Positions 16,334 to 23,621 of a stretch of 64,000 nt of DNA are shown piece by piece. The stretch comes from a virus. Each line of letters starts with the position of its first letter. The first letter of the stretch is position 1. The notes under the pieces were generated by a model. The model ran no database searches. It was not told where the DNA came from and saw only the letters and a list, made by a program, of their open reading frames with translations. The stretch spans positions 1 through 64,000 of IMG/VR virus record IMGVR_UViG_3300037246_001677; one strand, given 5' to 3'. Position numbers and translations under genes: made by a program.

Positions 16334-16362
16334 ATTATATCCTAAATTCTATCCAAAGTAAA
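16334..16362 (-). promoter_or_regulatory. promoter of HU gene
   Basis: Minus strand TTTACT, 17 bp, TATAAT; about 100 bp upstream of the HU start. Confidence 0.8.
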
Positions 16363-16427
16363 TCTGATTTTTGATTTTTTTCCAGAATTTCTCCTTTTGT
16401 TTTAAGATTTAATCCCTTATTTATACC

Positions 16428-16456
16428 ATCATAACGCACTGAAATGATGATGTAAA
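16428..16456 (-). promoter_or_regulatory. second upstream promoter
   Basis: Minus strand TTTACA, 17 bp, TATGAT; in tandem with the HU promoter. Confidence 0.7.
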
Positions 16457-16469
16457 TAAGAAATTAAAA

Positions 16470-16758
16470 AAATTACCTAGTCTAATCAGGGCTTTTTTGG
16501 AAACAGGACTTCCGTTTGCAAACCTTTCAACTTAAGACAAGTGTCGTCCACCGGTAATGATTGCTCTCCTTTTAAGCTCAACCGGACTTGTGTCCGCATG
16601 TCTTTACAGTCAGGATTTAAGACTGCTTTTGATCTTAAAATGTAAACTATAAGTGATAGTTTTCGCGTGTCCAAGACGCTGGGCGACTCGACTCAGGCTA
16701 TTCCGTATGAAATATAGTCATTTTAAAAATCCAAGTTACATAACTGCCGTTATGTCCC
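16470..16758 (-). ncRNA. candidate non-coding RNA
   Basis: About 280 nt behind its own strong promoter, with GC content above the local average and no credible gene: the 62-codon frame at 16486-16674 lacks a ribosome site. Contains GGACACAAGTCC-type short stems. Ends near CCTGATTAGACTAGG followed by a T-rich run. No known family matched by eye. Confidence 0.4.
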
Positions 16759-16765
16759 TTTTTTT

Positions 16766-16794
16766 ATTATAATCGAACCGGGGCGGAATGTAAA
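16766..16794 (-). promoter_or_regulatory. sigma70-type promoter
   Basis: Minus strand TTTACA, 17 bp, TATAAT; reads into the gene-free 16470-16758 stretch. The flanking GGGGTGG...CCGCCCC arms overlap the -35 region and could act as a terminator for the upstream PC4-like gene. Confidence 0.85.
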
Positions 16795-16811
16795 CCACCC
16801 CGGAATAATCG

Positions 16812-17081
16812 CTAGAATGCTGGTACAACTACTGTATTGCCAGCCATAATACCTTCAATTTCAGGTGTAATGTCTGTTAAAGCCTTGACCTCATTGAAGG
16901 TCAAACGACCGGCTTTTCCGAAGCCCTCACGACCGTCTTTGCGAAGGTAAACACGAGGACCGATCTGGAGCTTGAGTTCACCACCATTGTACTGCATGAT
17001 GGAAACCCTTAAATGCTTGTCCTCGGGATCGCCAATAACCCAACCCCGAAGTTCCTTATCCAAGGATTTATTAAATGCCAT
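16812..17081 (-). CDS. PC4/p15-like ssDNA-binding transcription cofactor
   Basis: 89 aa. The central segment VSIMQYNGGELKLQIGPRVY fits the PC4 fold (beta sheet with V-x-x-x-YNGGExKxQxGPR), known from the eukaryotic coactivator PC4 and small bacterial/phage ssDNA-binding proteins. Likely coats ssDNA in replication or promoter opening. AAAGGAGAAA site precedes the ATG. High GC like HU. Confidence 0.65.
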   Translation of the reverse strand: MAFNKSLDKELRGWVIGDPEDKHLRVSIMQYNGGELKLQIGPRVYLRKDGREGFGKAGRLTFNEVKALTDITPEIEGIMAGNTVVVPAF

Positions 17082-17277
17082 GTGGTTTTTCTCCTTTCGT
17101 TGATTTTTTTAAGCATTGTGCGTGTCGTTGAATCCATCCATTTTTGTCTTCAACTCCACCAAATATAACACATAAATTTTTATTTGTAAAAGAGAATTTT
17201 AAAAATTTACAAAATTTACCTTTTTCTATAGCACATGTGGTTTTCCCACATTCTATTTCTATAGTTAAAAGATTCAT
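17071..17277 (-). CDS. cysteine-containing hypothetical protein
   Basis: 68 aa with five Cys spread through the sequence (C10, C16, C23, C36, C55). Overlaps the next gene start by 11 bp; directly behind a strong promoter. Confidence 0.55.
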   Translation of the reverse strand: MNLLTIEIECGKTTCAIEKGKFCKFLKFSFTNKNLCVIFGGVEDKNGWIQRHAQCLKKSTKGEKPHGI

Positions 17278-17304
17278 TTTGTTTCCTTTCGTTGATTTTT
17301 AAGA

Positions 17305-17333
17305 ATTATAACACTGTCAAGAACGAATGTAAA
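17305..17333 (-). promoter_or_regulatory. sigma70-type promoter
   Basis: Minus strand TTTACA, 17 bp, TATAAT, just upstream of the 68-aa gene and just downstream of a tRNA-like CCA end. Confidence 0.85.
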
Positions 17334-17340
17334 TCAAAAT

Positions 17341-17426
17341 TGGTCGGGATGCAGGATTCGAACCCGCGATAGACTTTGGCGTGAACTGCCTTCGCACCAA
17401 CGCTCTTCCTCTGAGCTATATACCCG
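17341..17426 (-). ncRNA. tRNA-like element with aberrant anticodon arm
   Basis: 86 nt ending in CCA. D arm GCTC-AGAGGAA-GAGC and T arm GCGGG-TTCGAAT-CCTGC are canonical, but the acceptor stem has only four good pairs (CGGG/CCCG) and the anticodon region folds as TTGGTG/CGCCAA with a 13-nt loop lacking U33. It does not look able to decode. It may be the 3' domain of the long upstream RNA. Confidence 0.6.
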
Positions 17427-17855
17427 TAAATTGGGTGAATCGTTTTTTGTCAGGCAGAAATTCAAAAACTGCCATCGCGCTCATTATCGAGTCAGCGATA
17501 ATATGGGCTAGGCAACGAGTCGTAGGGTAAGCTGCGAACCCAATACAAGGGCTTTTATACGAGATCATTCATTGCCTTAAATCGGTTAAACCATCGAATT
17601 TATTAAGATTTGAAACTTTTTGAGTCGACTCAAAGGGTTAAAATTGATAAGAAGTCATATTAATAACCTAATCTACTGGTGCCTGGCGCCTTAAAGCATT
17701 TTTAATTAGGGGAACTAGCACAGCTAGTTCATTACGACTTGTTTGTTAGGGGTTAAAAAACTTTGTGGGCTTTCGTGTCTAATTTTGCTATTCAAATTTA
17801 ATTTCCTATTGCCCGCTCTCAAATGAATTATCGAGCCTCTAATTTCCGAACTTAA
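17427..17855 (-). ncRNA. candidate long RNA leading into the tRNA-like element
   Basis: Gene-free minus-strand stretch behind the promoter at 17860-17888, running into the tRNA-like end at 17341. Contains a 7-bp ACTAGCTGTGCTAGT hairpin near 17715 and a GAGTCGACTC palindrome near 17620. A tmRNA was considered, but no tag frame or conserved 5' end was found. Alternatively it is a spacer with read-through into the tRNA-like gene. Confidence 0.4.
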
Positions 17856-17859
17856 AATC

Positions 17860-17888
17860 ATTATATCAAAATTAAATCGTCATGTAAA
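17860..17888 (-). promoter_or_regulatory. sigma70-type promoter
   Basis: Minus strand TTTACA, 17 bp, TGA-TATAAT. Confidence 0.85.
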
Positions 17889-17955
17889 TTAAAAATTTTG
17901 TAAACTGTTAAAAGGTTATTTGAAAAGTTAATTTGTTTCCTCATTTGATGAAACC

Positions 17956-17984
17956 ATAATATCGTATTCGAACTCAGATGTAAA
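17956..17984 (-). promoter_or_regulatory. sigma70-type promoter
   Basis: Minus strand TTTACA, 17 bp, TATTAT; tandem with the previous one. Confidence 0.75.
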
Positions 17985-18063
17985 TTTAAAATTGAATTAC
18001 ATTTTCGAAACTCGAACTACCAGATCGTAATTGATTTGAACTTCCAACCGTGATCTGAGAACC

Positions 18064-18092
18064 ATCATATCGTACCGGAATGATAAGGTAAA
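18064..18092 (-). promoter_or_regulatory. outermost minus-strand promoter of divergence zone
   Basis: Minus strand TTTACC, 17 bp, TATGAT; mirror image of the plus-strand promoter at 18740. Confidence 0.75.
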
Positions 18093-18739
18093 CAAAAATA
18101 ATATCCCCAATGATTTCGGGCCCTTGCCAGGATTCTCAATATTTCCGATGGCCTAACCCCCTGATTTCATAGGCCAAAACGTGGGTCCAGGACAACCCAG
18201 GTGACCGTGGTTGGGTTTAAATCGTTTTCCCATACCAAGGGTCGACTGGCCGAACCATGGTGCCCATTAGCGATTAGGTCAATATCCCCAATAAAATCAG
18301 GGCGTTAGGGTGCCTCATTATATTATGAGGCAGGCACACGTGCCTCATGTAATACGAGGCGCATCCAAATGGAGGCGCATCCAAACGGATGCGCATCCAA
18401 ACGGATGCGCATCCAAACGGAAGCGCAGGATTTTCCTACACCATAATGTGCCCTCAAATGGATGCGCATCCAAACGGAGACGCAGGATTTCCCGGCACCC
18501 TAATGTGCCCCATTAAGCGAGGCACTCTAAACCACTGAAATCATTACACATATTGACGATTCGAGCCAGGCCGGTCTGAATCCGTCCAGTCGACCTCTGG
18601 TATCAAAATCCGTTCAAAACCCAACCTGGTCGATCTGGTGGGTCCTCAGCCTATATTCTGGGGATTCCCCACGGCCCCGGAATCATTGGAAAAAATCGAC
18701 CTGATCTAAGGCCCTGATTTTATTGGGGATAATTTATCG
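18093..18739. other. palindromic divergence region, candidate replication origin
   Basis: 647 bp without genes between outward-facing promoters. Left and right arms are imperfect inverted copies: 18281-18303 (AATATCCCCAATAAAATCAG core) against 18712-18732, and 18208-18252 (GGTTGGGTTT, ATACCA, GGTCGACTGG) against 18583-18626. Another direct copy of the ATATCCCCAAT block lies at 18101. The centre has the hairpin TGCCTCAT/ATGAGGCA (18311-18332) and tandem 16-mers. GC is clearly higher than in flanking DNA. Symmetry, repeats and divergent transcription fit an origin; alternatives are a packaging or partition site. Confidence 0.55.
18359..18479 (+). repeat. 16-bp tandem repeats GCGCATCCAAACGGAT
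   Basis: Four contiguous copies at 18359-18422 with 1-3 changes, then a fifth at 18464-18479. Each junction forms the palindrome GATGCGCATC. A longer second-order repeat (GCAGGATTT...AATGTGCCC) alternates with them to 18515. Iteron-like. Confidence 0.9.
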
Positions 18740-18768
18740 TTTACCATCCGATGCCCGTTTGATATAAT
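18740..18768 (+). promoter_or_regulatory. outermost plus-strand promoter of divergence zone
   Basis: TTTACC, 17 bp, TGA-TATAAT. Confidence 0.85.
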
Positions 18769-18848
18769 CTTTTCAGATGTGAGGAATAAATTAAATGATT
18801 TCAAGCGGTTGTGATTAAGGTTCTGAATTTATTGAAAATTATTTCTGG

Positions 18849-18877
18849 TTTACGAGTTCGAATTTATTTGATATAAT
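18849..18877 (+). promoter_or_regulatory. sigma70-type promoter
   Basis: TTTACG, 17 bp, TGA-TATAAT. Confidence 0.8.
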
Positions 18878-18884
18878 TCTTTCA

Positions 18885-19200
18885 TCAGTTGGAAATAACC
18901 CTTTAAAAAATTAACTTTTCAAAATAACCTTTAACCGTATTATTCGATGGCGACAAATTGTATTTGTCGATGGCAGACCAATCCTTTGGGGCCCCAGATT
19001 GTAAGCCATAATTCTACCATCAAATTTCAATTTCTCTAAACTCTTTAAATTTTTAAACCCGGGTTTAATTAATTCTCAAATGTTTCAAATGTTTTAAAGA
19101 TTGTATTGACATTACATTTATGCGCTTTTCCAGTAATGCCCAGTAAGTCGCTGAGTTTGACGTGCAGTTAGAGGCTACCATGTAATGTCACTAGAATTTT
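18885..19200 (+). ncRNA. candidate non-coding RNA with long terminal hairpin
   Basis: Gene-free transcript region behind the 18849 promoter. Its 3' part, 19107-19190, is enclosed by a perfect 11-bp stem TGACATTACAT/ATGTAATGTCA. Followed at once by AGAATTTTT/AAAAATTCT, which may terminate it before the next promoter. Confidence 0.45.
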
Positions 19201-19216
19201 TAATAAAAAATTCTGA

Positions 19217-19245
19217 TTTACCTTTGAAAATTGTTCTGATATAAT
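19217..19245 (+). promoter_or_regulatory. sigma70-type promoter
   Basis: TTTACC, 17 bp, TGA-TATAAT; drives the 64-aa gene. Confidence 0.85.
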
Positions 19246-19297
19246 GGTTTTCATCAAATGAGGAAAAATAAAAATAAATCGAAAGGAAATTATAGAT

Positions 19298-19492
19298 ATG
19301 ACAAAAATTCACGGTAACTCCAAATCCACTGTAGTTTTGAAGGAAGGTCGTACATTAATGGCTAACGCTGGTGGTAACACCCCTAAAGCTCGGGTTTTCA
19401 AATCTCGCTTTAATGCCGAAAAATTTGTCCGTAACATGATTCGGATGTCTAACAAACTCCGTTTCAAGGACTTCGAGTTCATCACTTTCTAG
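19298..19492 (+). CDS. small basic protein
   Basis: 64 aa, basic (MTKIHGNSKS start), with a C-terminal FKSRFNAEKFVRNMIRM helix; could bind nucleic acid. GAAAGGAAA ribosome site. Monocistronic, strongly expressed by its promoter; no family recognised. Confidence 0.6.
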   Translation: MTKIHGNSKSTVVLKEGRTLMANAGGNTPKARVFKSRFNAEKFVRNMIRMSNKLRFKDFEFITF

Positions 19493-19850
19493 TCCATACC
19501 ACCAGTTTTCAGGGTTTCTGGATAAAAAACCCACTGCTTTTGATTGCCTGGGTACCTTCTGGTAAGTCCCCCAGAAATTTTAAGGATCCTCGGGTTATGG
19601 TGAGCCAAGCCTGTGTAACAGCAGGACGGTAAAGGACCGGCTCTGGCAATCAATTATGTCGGCTTGTAGGAAACGCGATGGTTTCCGACTAATAAATTAA
19701 CCATAAAAGTCTCCCGGTGTCGACTGCCGTAACCCGTCGGGACTGGACAATCCACTTGTCCATTGTGGTCGAGCCAACGGTAAAGGATGGTTAGTGCCTG
19801 TGAGCTAGGTTGGACGCCTGAAAATCGCATACCCATCTACCACATTTTTT
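19493..19850 (+). ncRNA. candidate structured RNA or long 3' UTR
   Basis: About 350 nt without a plus-strand gene but full of stems: TGATTGCC (19541) with GGCAATCA (19645), GGAAAC/GTTTCC (19669-19686), and a GGGTTTCTGGATAAAAAACCC hairpin near 19519. GC is high. May be processed from the upstream mRNA. RNase P and tmRNA signatures were looked for and not found. Confidence 0.4.
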
Positions 19851-19853
19851 TAG

Positions 19854-19882
19854 TTTACATAAATAATTCAGTATGATATAAT
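19854..19882 (+). promoter_or_regulatory. sigma70-type promoter
   Basis: TTTACA, 17 bp, TGA-TATAAT. Confidence 0.85.
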
Positions 19883-19913
19883 TCTTTTAATAAATCGAAA
19901 GGGGAATATAAAA

Positions 19914-20066
19914 ATGGCAAGAAAATACAATGTTTTAAAAGACAGAGAAGCCAAAGTAGACAACACTTTGGGTAAATATAACTACGGTACCGGCTTTGGT
20001 TGGTGCTCCAAAAAGAATAAAGGTAAAGCCAAACAGCACTACAAATCTGGTGGACACCAAAAATAA
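19914..20066 (+). CDS. small basic protein
   Basis: 50 aa (MARKYNVLKD start), Lys/Gly-rich with GTGFGW; AAAGGGGAA ribosome site. Own promoter and terminator. Function unknown. Confidence 0.6.
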   Translation: MARKYNVLKDREAKVDNTLGKYNYGTGFGWCSKKNKGKAKQHYKSGGHQK

Positions 20067-20110
20067 ACCCCTCACTTCCCGCCCTTACCCCGTATGGGGT
20101 AACAAAAAGA

Positions 20111-20143
20111 GTCCGGGTTGGCTATGCAACCTGGACTTTTTTT
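20111..20143 (+). terminator. intrinsic terminator
   Basis: GTCCGGGTTG / CAACCTGGAC 10-bp stem, 6-nt loop, seven T. Confidence 0.9.
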
Positions 20144-20191
20144 GTTACAGTATACGAATTATGCAACATAAAAAATTGAAAGGAAATTGAC

Positions 20192-20377
20192 ATGACAGCA
20201 AAAGTTATGAAACATGAGGCAAAACGGTTCGCGAGTATGACTCACAAACAATTAACCACAAGGCTTTACAAATTGACGAACATGGAAAAACTTCATGCCT
20301 TCGTTGACTTTGCGGAAATGTTCGGTTATGATGATCTTGCCGACTTGGCAATCGAAAAAATTGACTTTCTGTCGTAA
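20192..20377 (+). CDS. small hypothetical protein
   Basis: 61 aa, helical (MTAKVMKHEA start). GAAAGGAAATTGAC ribosome site. Precedes the HPD-motif gene by 25 bp. Confidence 0.55.
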   Translation: MTAKVMKHEAKRFASMTHKQLTTRLYKLTNMEKLHAFVDFAEMFGYDDLADLAIEKIDFLS

Positions 20378-20402
20378 AAATCTTTGAAAGGAGACCGTTT
20401 AC

Positions 20403-21131
20403 ATGACTAATAAATCGCTGTTTAGACAAATGGCGGGCCAGGTACACCCGGATAAATCAACTATATCCGAGCATGCCAGTGGCGCCAAAATGCGGGAAGT
20501 CTTAAAACACCGTAACGAGCCTGAAGTCTTACTGGCATTGGCTCGGAAATGGGGTTTACAGTTAGACGGTTCCTTTAATACTAACACTTTTGATAGAAAT
20601 TCCAGTCAATTTGCTGGTCAGGTTTTTGAGGCAGTCGTTGGTGCGATTGTAAAGCACTCTTTTACCTACGGCAGAGGTGGAAAATCCATATACGGAGTCA
20701 TTGTTAGCATCCGCAAGATTACCAAAGGGTATCGTAAGGGTGCTAATGAGTTCAAATTATATGACTTTAAAGATGGAACTATCTGGACTTTAAAGACTTT
20801 TGACAAACAACCTTTTAATAAAGTCGTTGGAATGTCTGCAAATGGTGAATTAAGAGAAGGTAAAGACAAATTAAACGATATAATCAGAGGCAATAGAGCA
20901 GTCAAAAAACTTCGCCAAAATATGGCTGACAACACTTTTAAAGGTCTTGGATTAAAGATAAACAAGAACTATATCGGTTCTGGCATACGAGTACTTATCG
21001 AATATAAGAATGATATATATAAATGGCATGTACTTGTTAGAACTACTCCAAAATCCGTATATGTTCCGAATGGTCACAAAGACAGGCGGATTCCAATATC
21101 GTCTGTAATACAAATAAAATTGGTAGCTTAG
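20403..21131 (+). CDS. J-domain-like (HPD) protein
   Basis: 242 aa. Residues 1-50 contain LFRQMAGQVHPDKS with the invariant HPD at the helix II-III loop of DnaJ co-chaperones and a following Ala-rich helix. The rest (two lysine-rich beta regions) is unrecognised. A viral J protein would recruit the host DnaK ATPase, as known for SV40 T antigen. AAAGGAGACC site. The J assignment rests on the motif and helix pattern only. Confidence 0.5.
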   Translation: MTNKSLFRQMAGQVHPDKSTISEHASGAKMREVLKHRNEPEVLLALARKWGLQLDGSFNTNTFDRNSSQFAGQVFEAVVGAIVKHSFTYGRGGKSIYGVIVSIRKITKGYRKGANEFKLYDFKDGTIWTLKTFDKQPFNKVVGMSANGELREGKDKLNDIIRGNRAVKKLRQNMADNTFKGLGLKINKNYIGSGIRVLIEYKNDIYKWHVLVRTTPKSVYVPNGHKDRRIPISSVIQIKLVA

Positions 21132-21143
21132 GAGGCATTTACA

Positions 21144-21341
21144 ATGGGCGACATTTATGTTAATATTTATGAAGGTGACGCTTTTGAAAAGCGAATAACT
21201 TTAAAAGAAATAAACCCTGGTGTTTACAAGCTAGATGATCCTTCAGCCGATCCGGATAGGATTTTCCTTCGGAATGGCAGTGATGTTAGTGAAATAGTCA
21301 TGTATGCTTTGATGCACTTAGGTTTAAGGAAGGGAAAATAA
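21144..21341 (+). CDS. hypothetical protein
   Basis: 65 aa, acidic, beta-rich first half. AGGAGGCATTTAC before the ATG. Next gene starts 1 bp later. Confidence 0.55.
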   Translation: MGDIYVNIYEGDAFEKRITLKEINPGVYKLDDPSADPDRIFLRNGSDVSEIVMYALMHLGLRKGK

Positions 21342-21342
21342 A

Positions 21343-21657
21343 ATGGAAAAATATGTAACTGGAACCGACCAAACGGTCTGGGTTCACACAAAAGATAAAT
21401 GCAAAGGCAATTACTGTTGCATACACAATCCAAGCGATCACATAATGAAGGACTGGCCTACTCACTGGCGAGACGATCGCAGGCTGATGGAACGGATTTG
21501 TAAGCATGGTGTTGGCCACCCCGATCCGGATGACTTAGCCTTCAAAGCCCGCAACGGTTACCCCGACAGCGAGGGAGTACATGGATGCGATGGTTGTTGT
21601 GTAGGCACACCATACAGAAATGTAGTCAACGACAATCTTTGTCCAGTCGGAAAATAA
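21343..21657 (+). CDS. Cys/His-rich hypothetical protein
   Basis: 104 aa with CKGNYCCIHNPSDHHM-type motif (C20, C25, C26, H28) and later CKHG and CDGCC, implying two metal sites. Similar proteins occur in phages but their role is unknown to me. Confidence 0.6.
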   Translation: MEKYVTGTDQTVWVHTKDKCKGNYCCIHNPSDHIMKDWPTHWRDDRRLMERICKHGVGHPDPDDLAFKARNGYPDSEGVHGCDGCCVGTPYRNVVNDNLCPVGK

Positions 21658-21665
21658 ATTTTTAA

Positions 21666-21694
21666 TTTACATAAAAAAATTTGTGTGTTATAAT
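21666..21694 (+). promoter_or_regulatory. sigma70-type promoter
   Basis: TTTACA, 17 bp, TATAAT ahead of the DUF932 gene. Confidence 0.85.
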
Positions 21695-21732
21695 TCTTTC
21701 ATAAATCGAAAAATAAAACGAAAGGAAATAAA

Positions 21733-22587
21733 ATGACATATATTGAAGATCGAAGTCCTTTTTTCAATGTTCGTAAAGAAAAAGTTCTCACCGAGTCGGG
21801 TCTGGAAGTACCGAATAAGGTTGCCTTAGTTAATGAGGACTTAGGTTCTATCGTTGGATTTGTTTCACCTGGATATGATGTTGTTAGAAACGAAACAATT
21901 TCTGATTTATTCGCCGGGGCAATCAGTGATCTGAAAGTAGCGAAAGTTGTAGATCACATGGATGCCACGACTAAACGGTGGAAACGACGGATTATATTTG
22001 ACGACGGTCGTTTGACTTCTGAAATTACAACCAGTGATGTGGTTGGTGTTTTACTTGAAGTCTATAACGGTTATGATGCCAGAACAGCCTACGGTTATTC
22101 ACTTATGGGTTACCGTTGGTTTTGTGAAAATGGCATGGTCATGGGTAAAAAGGAGTTATTCTCTGAATCCTTTGCCCACTATGATGGAAATGTTGACAAA
22201 CTTCGTGAGTCATTTGGAATGAAGTTCAATGCTTTTCATCAAAATGCGAAAACCTGGCAGGAATGGTCGAAAACTAAATTCGATGAAAATGACTTTAGGA
22301 CATTCGTCGATAAACATACCAAACCCGAAGGTGGCCGAGCGGCTAAAAATCAATATTTGACTCCCAATATTGGCAGTGGTGTCAAACAATATTTTCAACC
22401 TTTACTCGCTCAGCAACGATTGCCTGAAACCAAATGGGGTGCTTTTAATGTCCTCACATGGTTGGCAACTCACGAAACTAAAGCCCGCAAGGGTTCCAAC
22501 CTGTTTTCTAACAGGTATAAGAACATGTCTCGACTCGCCGGTGATTTCTACTCTGGTGAAGAGTCAAAAGCACTCGTTCTTAGATAA
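21733..22587 (+). CDS. DUF932 phage/plasmid-like protein
   Basis: 284 aa. Matches the family by an N-terminal VxxxYxVVxN-like block (VSPGYDVVRNETI), LEVYNGYDARTAYGYSLMGYRWFCENGM and a long helical C-terminus. Family members are common near phage and plasmid replication or defence genes; biochemical role unknown. GAAAGGAAATAAA ribosome site, single-gene unit with a weak terminator after it. Confidence 0.8.
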   Translation: MTYIEDRSPFFNVRKEKVLTESGLEVPNKVALVNEDLGSIVGFVSPGYDVVRNETISDLFAGAISDLKVAKVVDHMDATTKRWKRRIIFDDGRLTSEITTSDVVGVLLEVYNGYDARTAYGYSLMGYRWFCENGMVMGKKELFSESFAHYDGNVDKLRESFGMKFNAFHQNAKTWQEWSKTKFDENDFRTFVDKHTKPEGGRAAKNQYLTPNIGSGVKQYFQPLLAQQRLPETKWGAFNVLTWLATHETKARKGSNLFSNRYKNMSRLAGDFYSGEESKALVLR

Positions 22588-22606
22588 ACGATCTCCCCCA
22601 TGGTTT

Positions 22607-22638
22607 CCAGGTTCCATTCAAAAACCTGGCTGATTTTT
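22607..22638 (+). terminator. weak intrinsic terminator
   Basis: CCAGGTT/AACCTGG stem followed by CTGATTTTT. Confidence 0.5.
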
Positions 22639-22639
22639 A

Positions 22640-23004
22640 AAATATACAAAGCCCTGTATACCTGATGAACAGCGTCACTTTTTATCAAAGAATTACTGTC
22701 AATTTAAAGATAATCTAAGAAGCTGGCCAGTGTTAGTTATAGGAGCGATGAAGCAAGACAGAAGCTAGACTCGTGATATAATTAACTAGGCACACTTTTT
22801 TTAACGATTTTGTTTAAGGGTTTAGTTTGGTAACTATGTGTGCATTGCACTCCATTAATGCTTCGGCATTGAGTGCTTTGTACGATCAAGTTAGTACTAA
22901 AAGCATAAACCTTAGTCCTATGGGTTTTGGTCGGCCGTTTATGGCCGTTAGCGCGCAACCTATGACTCATAGGCCGGAATGATGGATAGCTTCCTGAAAC
23001 CGAA
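22640..23004 (+). ncRNA. candidate structured RNA upstream of tRNA-like element
   Basis: No gene. Contains a UUCG-capped hairpin (ATGC-TTCG-GCAT at about 22858-22870), a CCTATG...CATAGG arm enclosing GGCC/GGCC, and AGGCACAC followed by seven T near 22790. It ends directly before the tRNA-like sequence at 23005. Identity unknown. Confidence 0.35.
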
Positions 23005-23077
23005 CGGGTGGTACGCTAACTGGCAAAGCGGCGGTGAAAAACCGTGTTTGCAGGTTCGAATCCTGTCTGCCCAACCA
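23005..23077 (+). ncRNA. tRNA-like element with C1-A72 mismatch
   Basis: 73 nt ending in ACCA. D arm CGCT/AGCG and T arm GCAGG-TTCGAAT-CCTGT good; acceptor CGGGTGG/CTGCCCA has a C1-A72 mismatch as in initiator tRNA, but the anticodon arm (GCGGT/ACCGT with loop GAAAA) has no CAU and no U33. Probably non-decoding. Confidence 0.55.
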
Positions 23078-23300
23078 AACCAATTTCGGGATTTGATTTG
23101 ATAAGAGAAAACTGTACTTCACTACGGTGTAGACGGTTGACAATTAAATCTAAATTCAAACCACCAAACCGGTGGAATATCAAGATGCCGTTTGTACATG
23201 GCTCTGTTTATCCTGGCAACCATCGCTCAGGAACGGTGAGAGAAGAACTATACTCGTGCTGGTAATAAAAAGACAGGAAGCGCTTTGTATAGTTCAGGGA

Positions 23301-23375
23301 AACTGAATTGTCGTCTAATTGCTAAGACTACTTTGCGCAAAAGTGATGTTGGTTAGAATCCAACCTGTTCAGTTT
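23301..23375 (+). ncRNA. degenerate tRNA-like element without CCA
   Basis: Acceptor AACTGAA/TTCAGTT perfect; D-like arm GTC/GAC; anticodon arm TACTT/AAGTG with loop TGCGCAA; T arm GTTGG/CCAAC but loop TTAGAAT departs from consensus and no CCA is encoded. Looks like a decayed tRNA in the leader of the gene at 23400. The 223 bp between this and 23077 hold no gene, only short stems. Confidence 0.45.
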
Positions 23376-23399
23376 AATTCAAATAAAAGGGGAAACAAT

Positions 23400-23603
23400 A
23401 TGTCTACAGCATTTAAAAAAAATATTGGAAAAACATTGATTAGAAAAAATGGTAAGAAGTGTACGATCTTGGCAGCTAAGAAACATTCTTATCATGTTAT
23501 GTCAAGTGACCGCGATGTTGATGAAAACGGTTGTGTCAAGACCTTCGATATTTGGGGCTTTGATATTGAAAACCATAACGCTCAGGTACTTCACGAAATT
23601 TAA
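23400..23603 (+). CDS. hypothetical protein
   Basis: 67 aa from MSTAFKKN; AAAGGGGAAAC ribosome site decides this start over a longer frame through the tRNA-like element. Beta-rich, small. Confidence 0.6.
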   Translation: MSTAFKKNIGKTLIRKNGKKCTILAAKKHSYHVMSSDRDVDENGCVKTFDIWGFDIENHNAQVLHEI

Positions 23604-23621
23604 GAAACAGGAGACAAAAAT

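Noticed and set aside
16486-16674. 62-codon minus-strand frame
   Set aside because: No ribosome site and unusual codon use; region better explained as non-coding RNA.
17341-17855. tmRNA (ssrA)
   Set aside because: No conserved 5' end pairing with the acceptor, no resume codon or Ala-rich tag frame could be found; kept only as a candidate RNA.
18359-18479. Possible CRISPR array
   Set aside because: The 16-bp units are contiguous with no unique spacers and no cas genes nearby; they are simple tandem repeats.
19654-19836. 60-codon minus-strand frame in the 3' region
   Set aside because: No ribosome site or promoter; opposite to the local transcription direction.
19493-19850. RNase P RNA
   Set aside because: Lacks the GAGGAAAGTCC and ACAGNAA core motifs.
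22750-22785. Promoter at TGATATAAT near 22775
   Set aside because: Good extended -10 but no TTTACA-like -35 at 17 bp, unlike all other promoters here.
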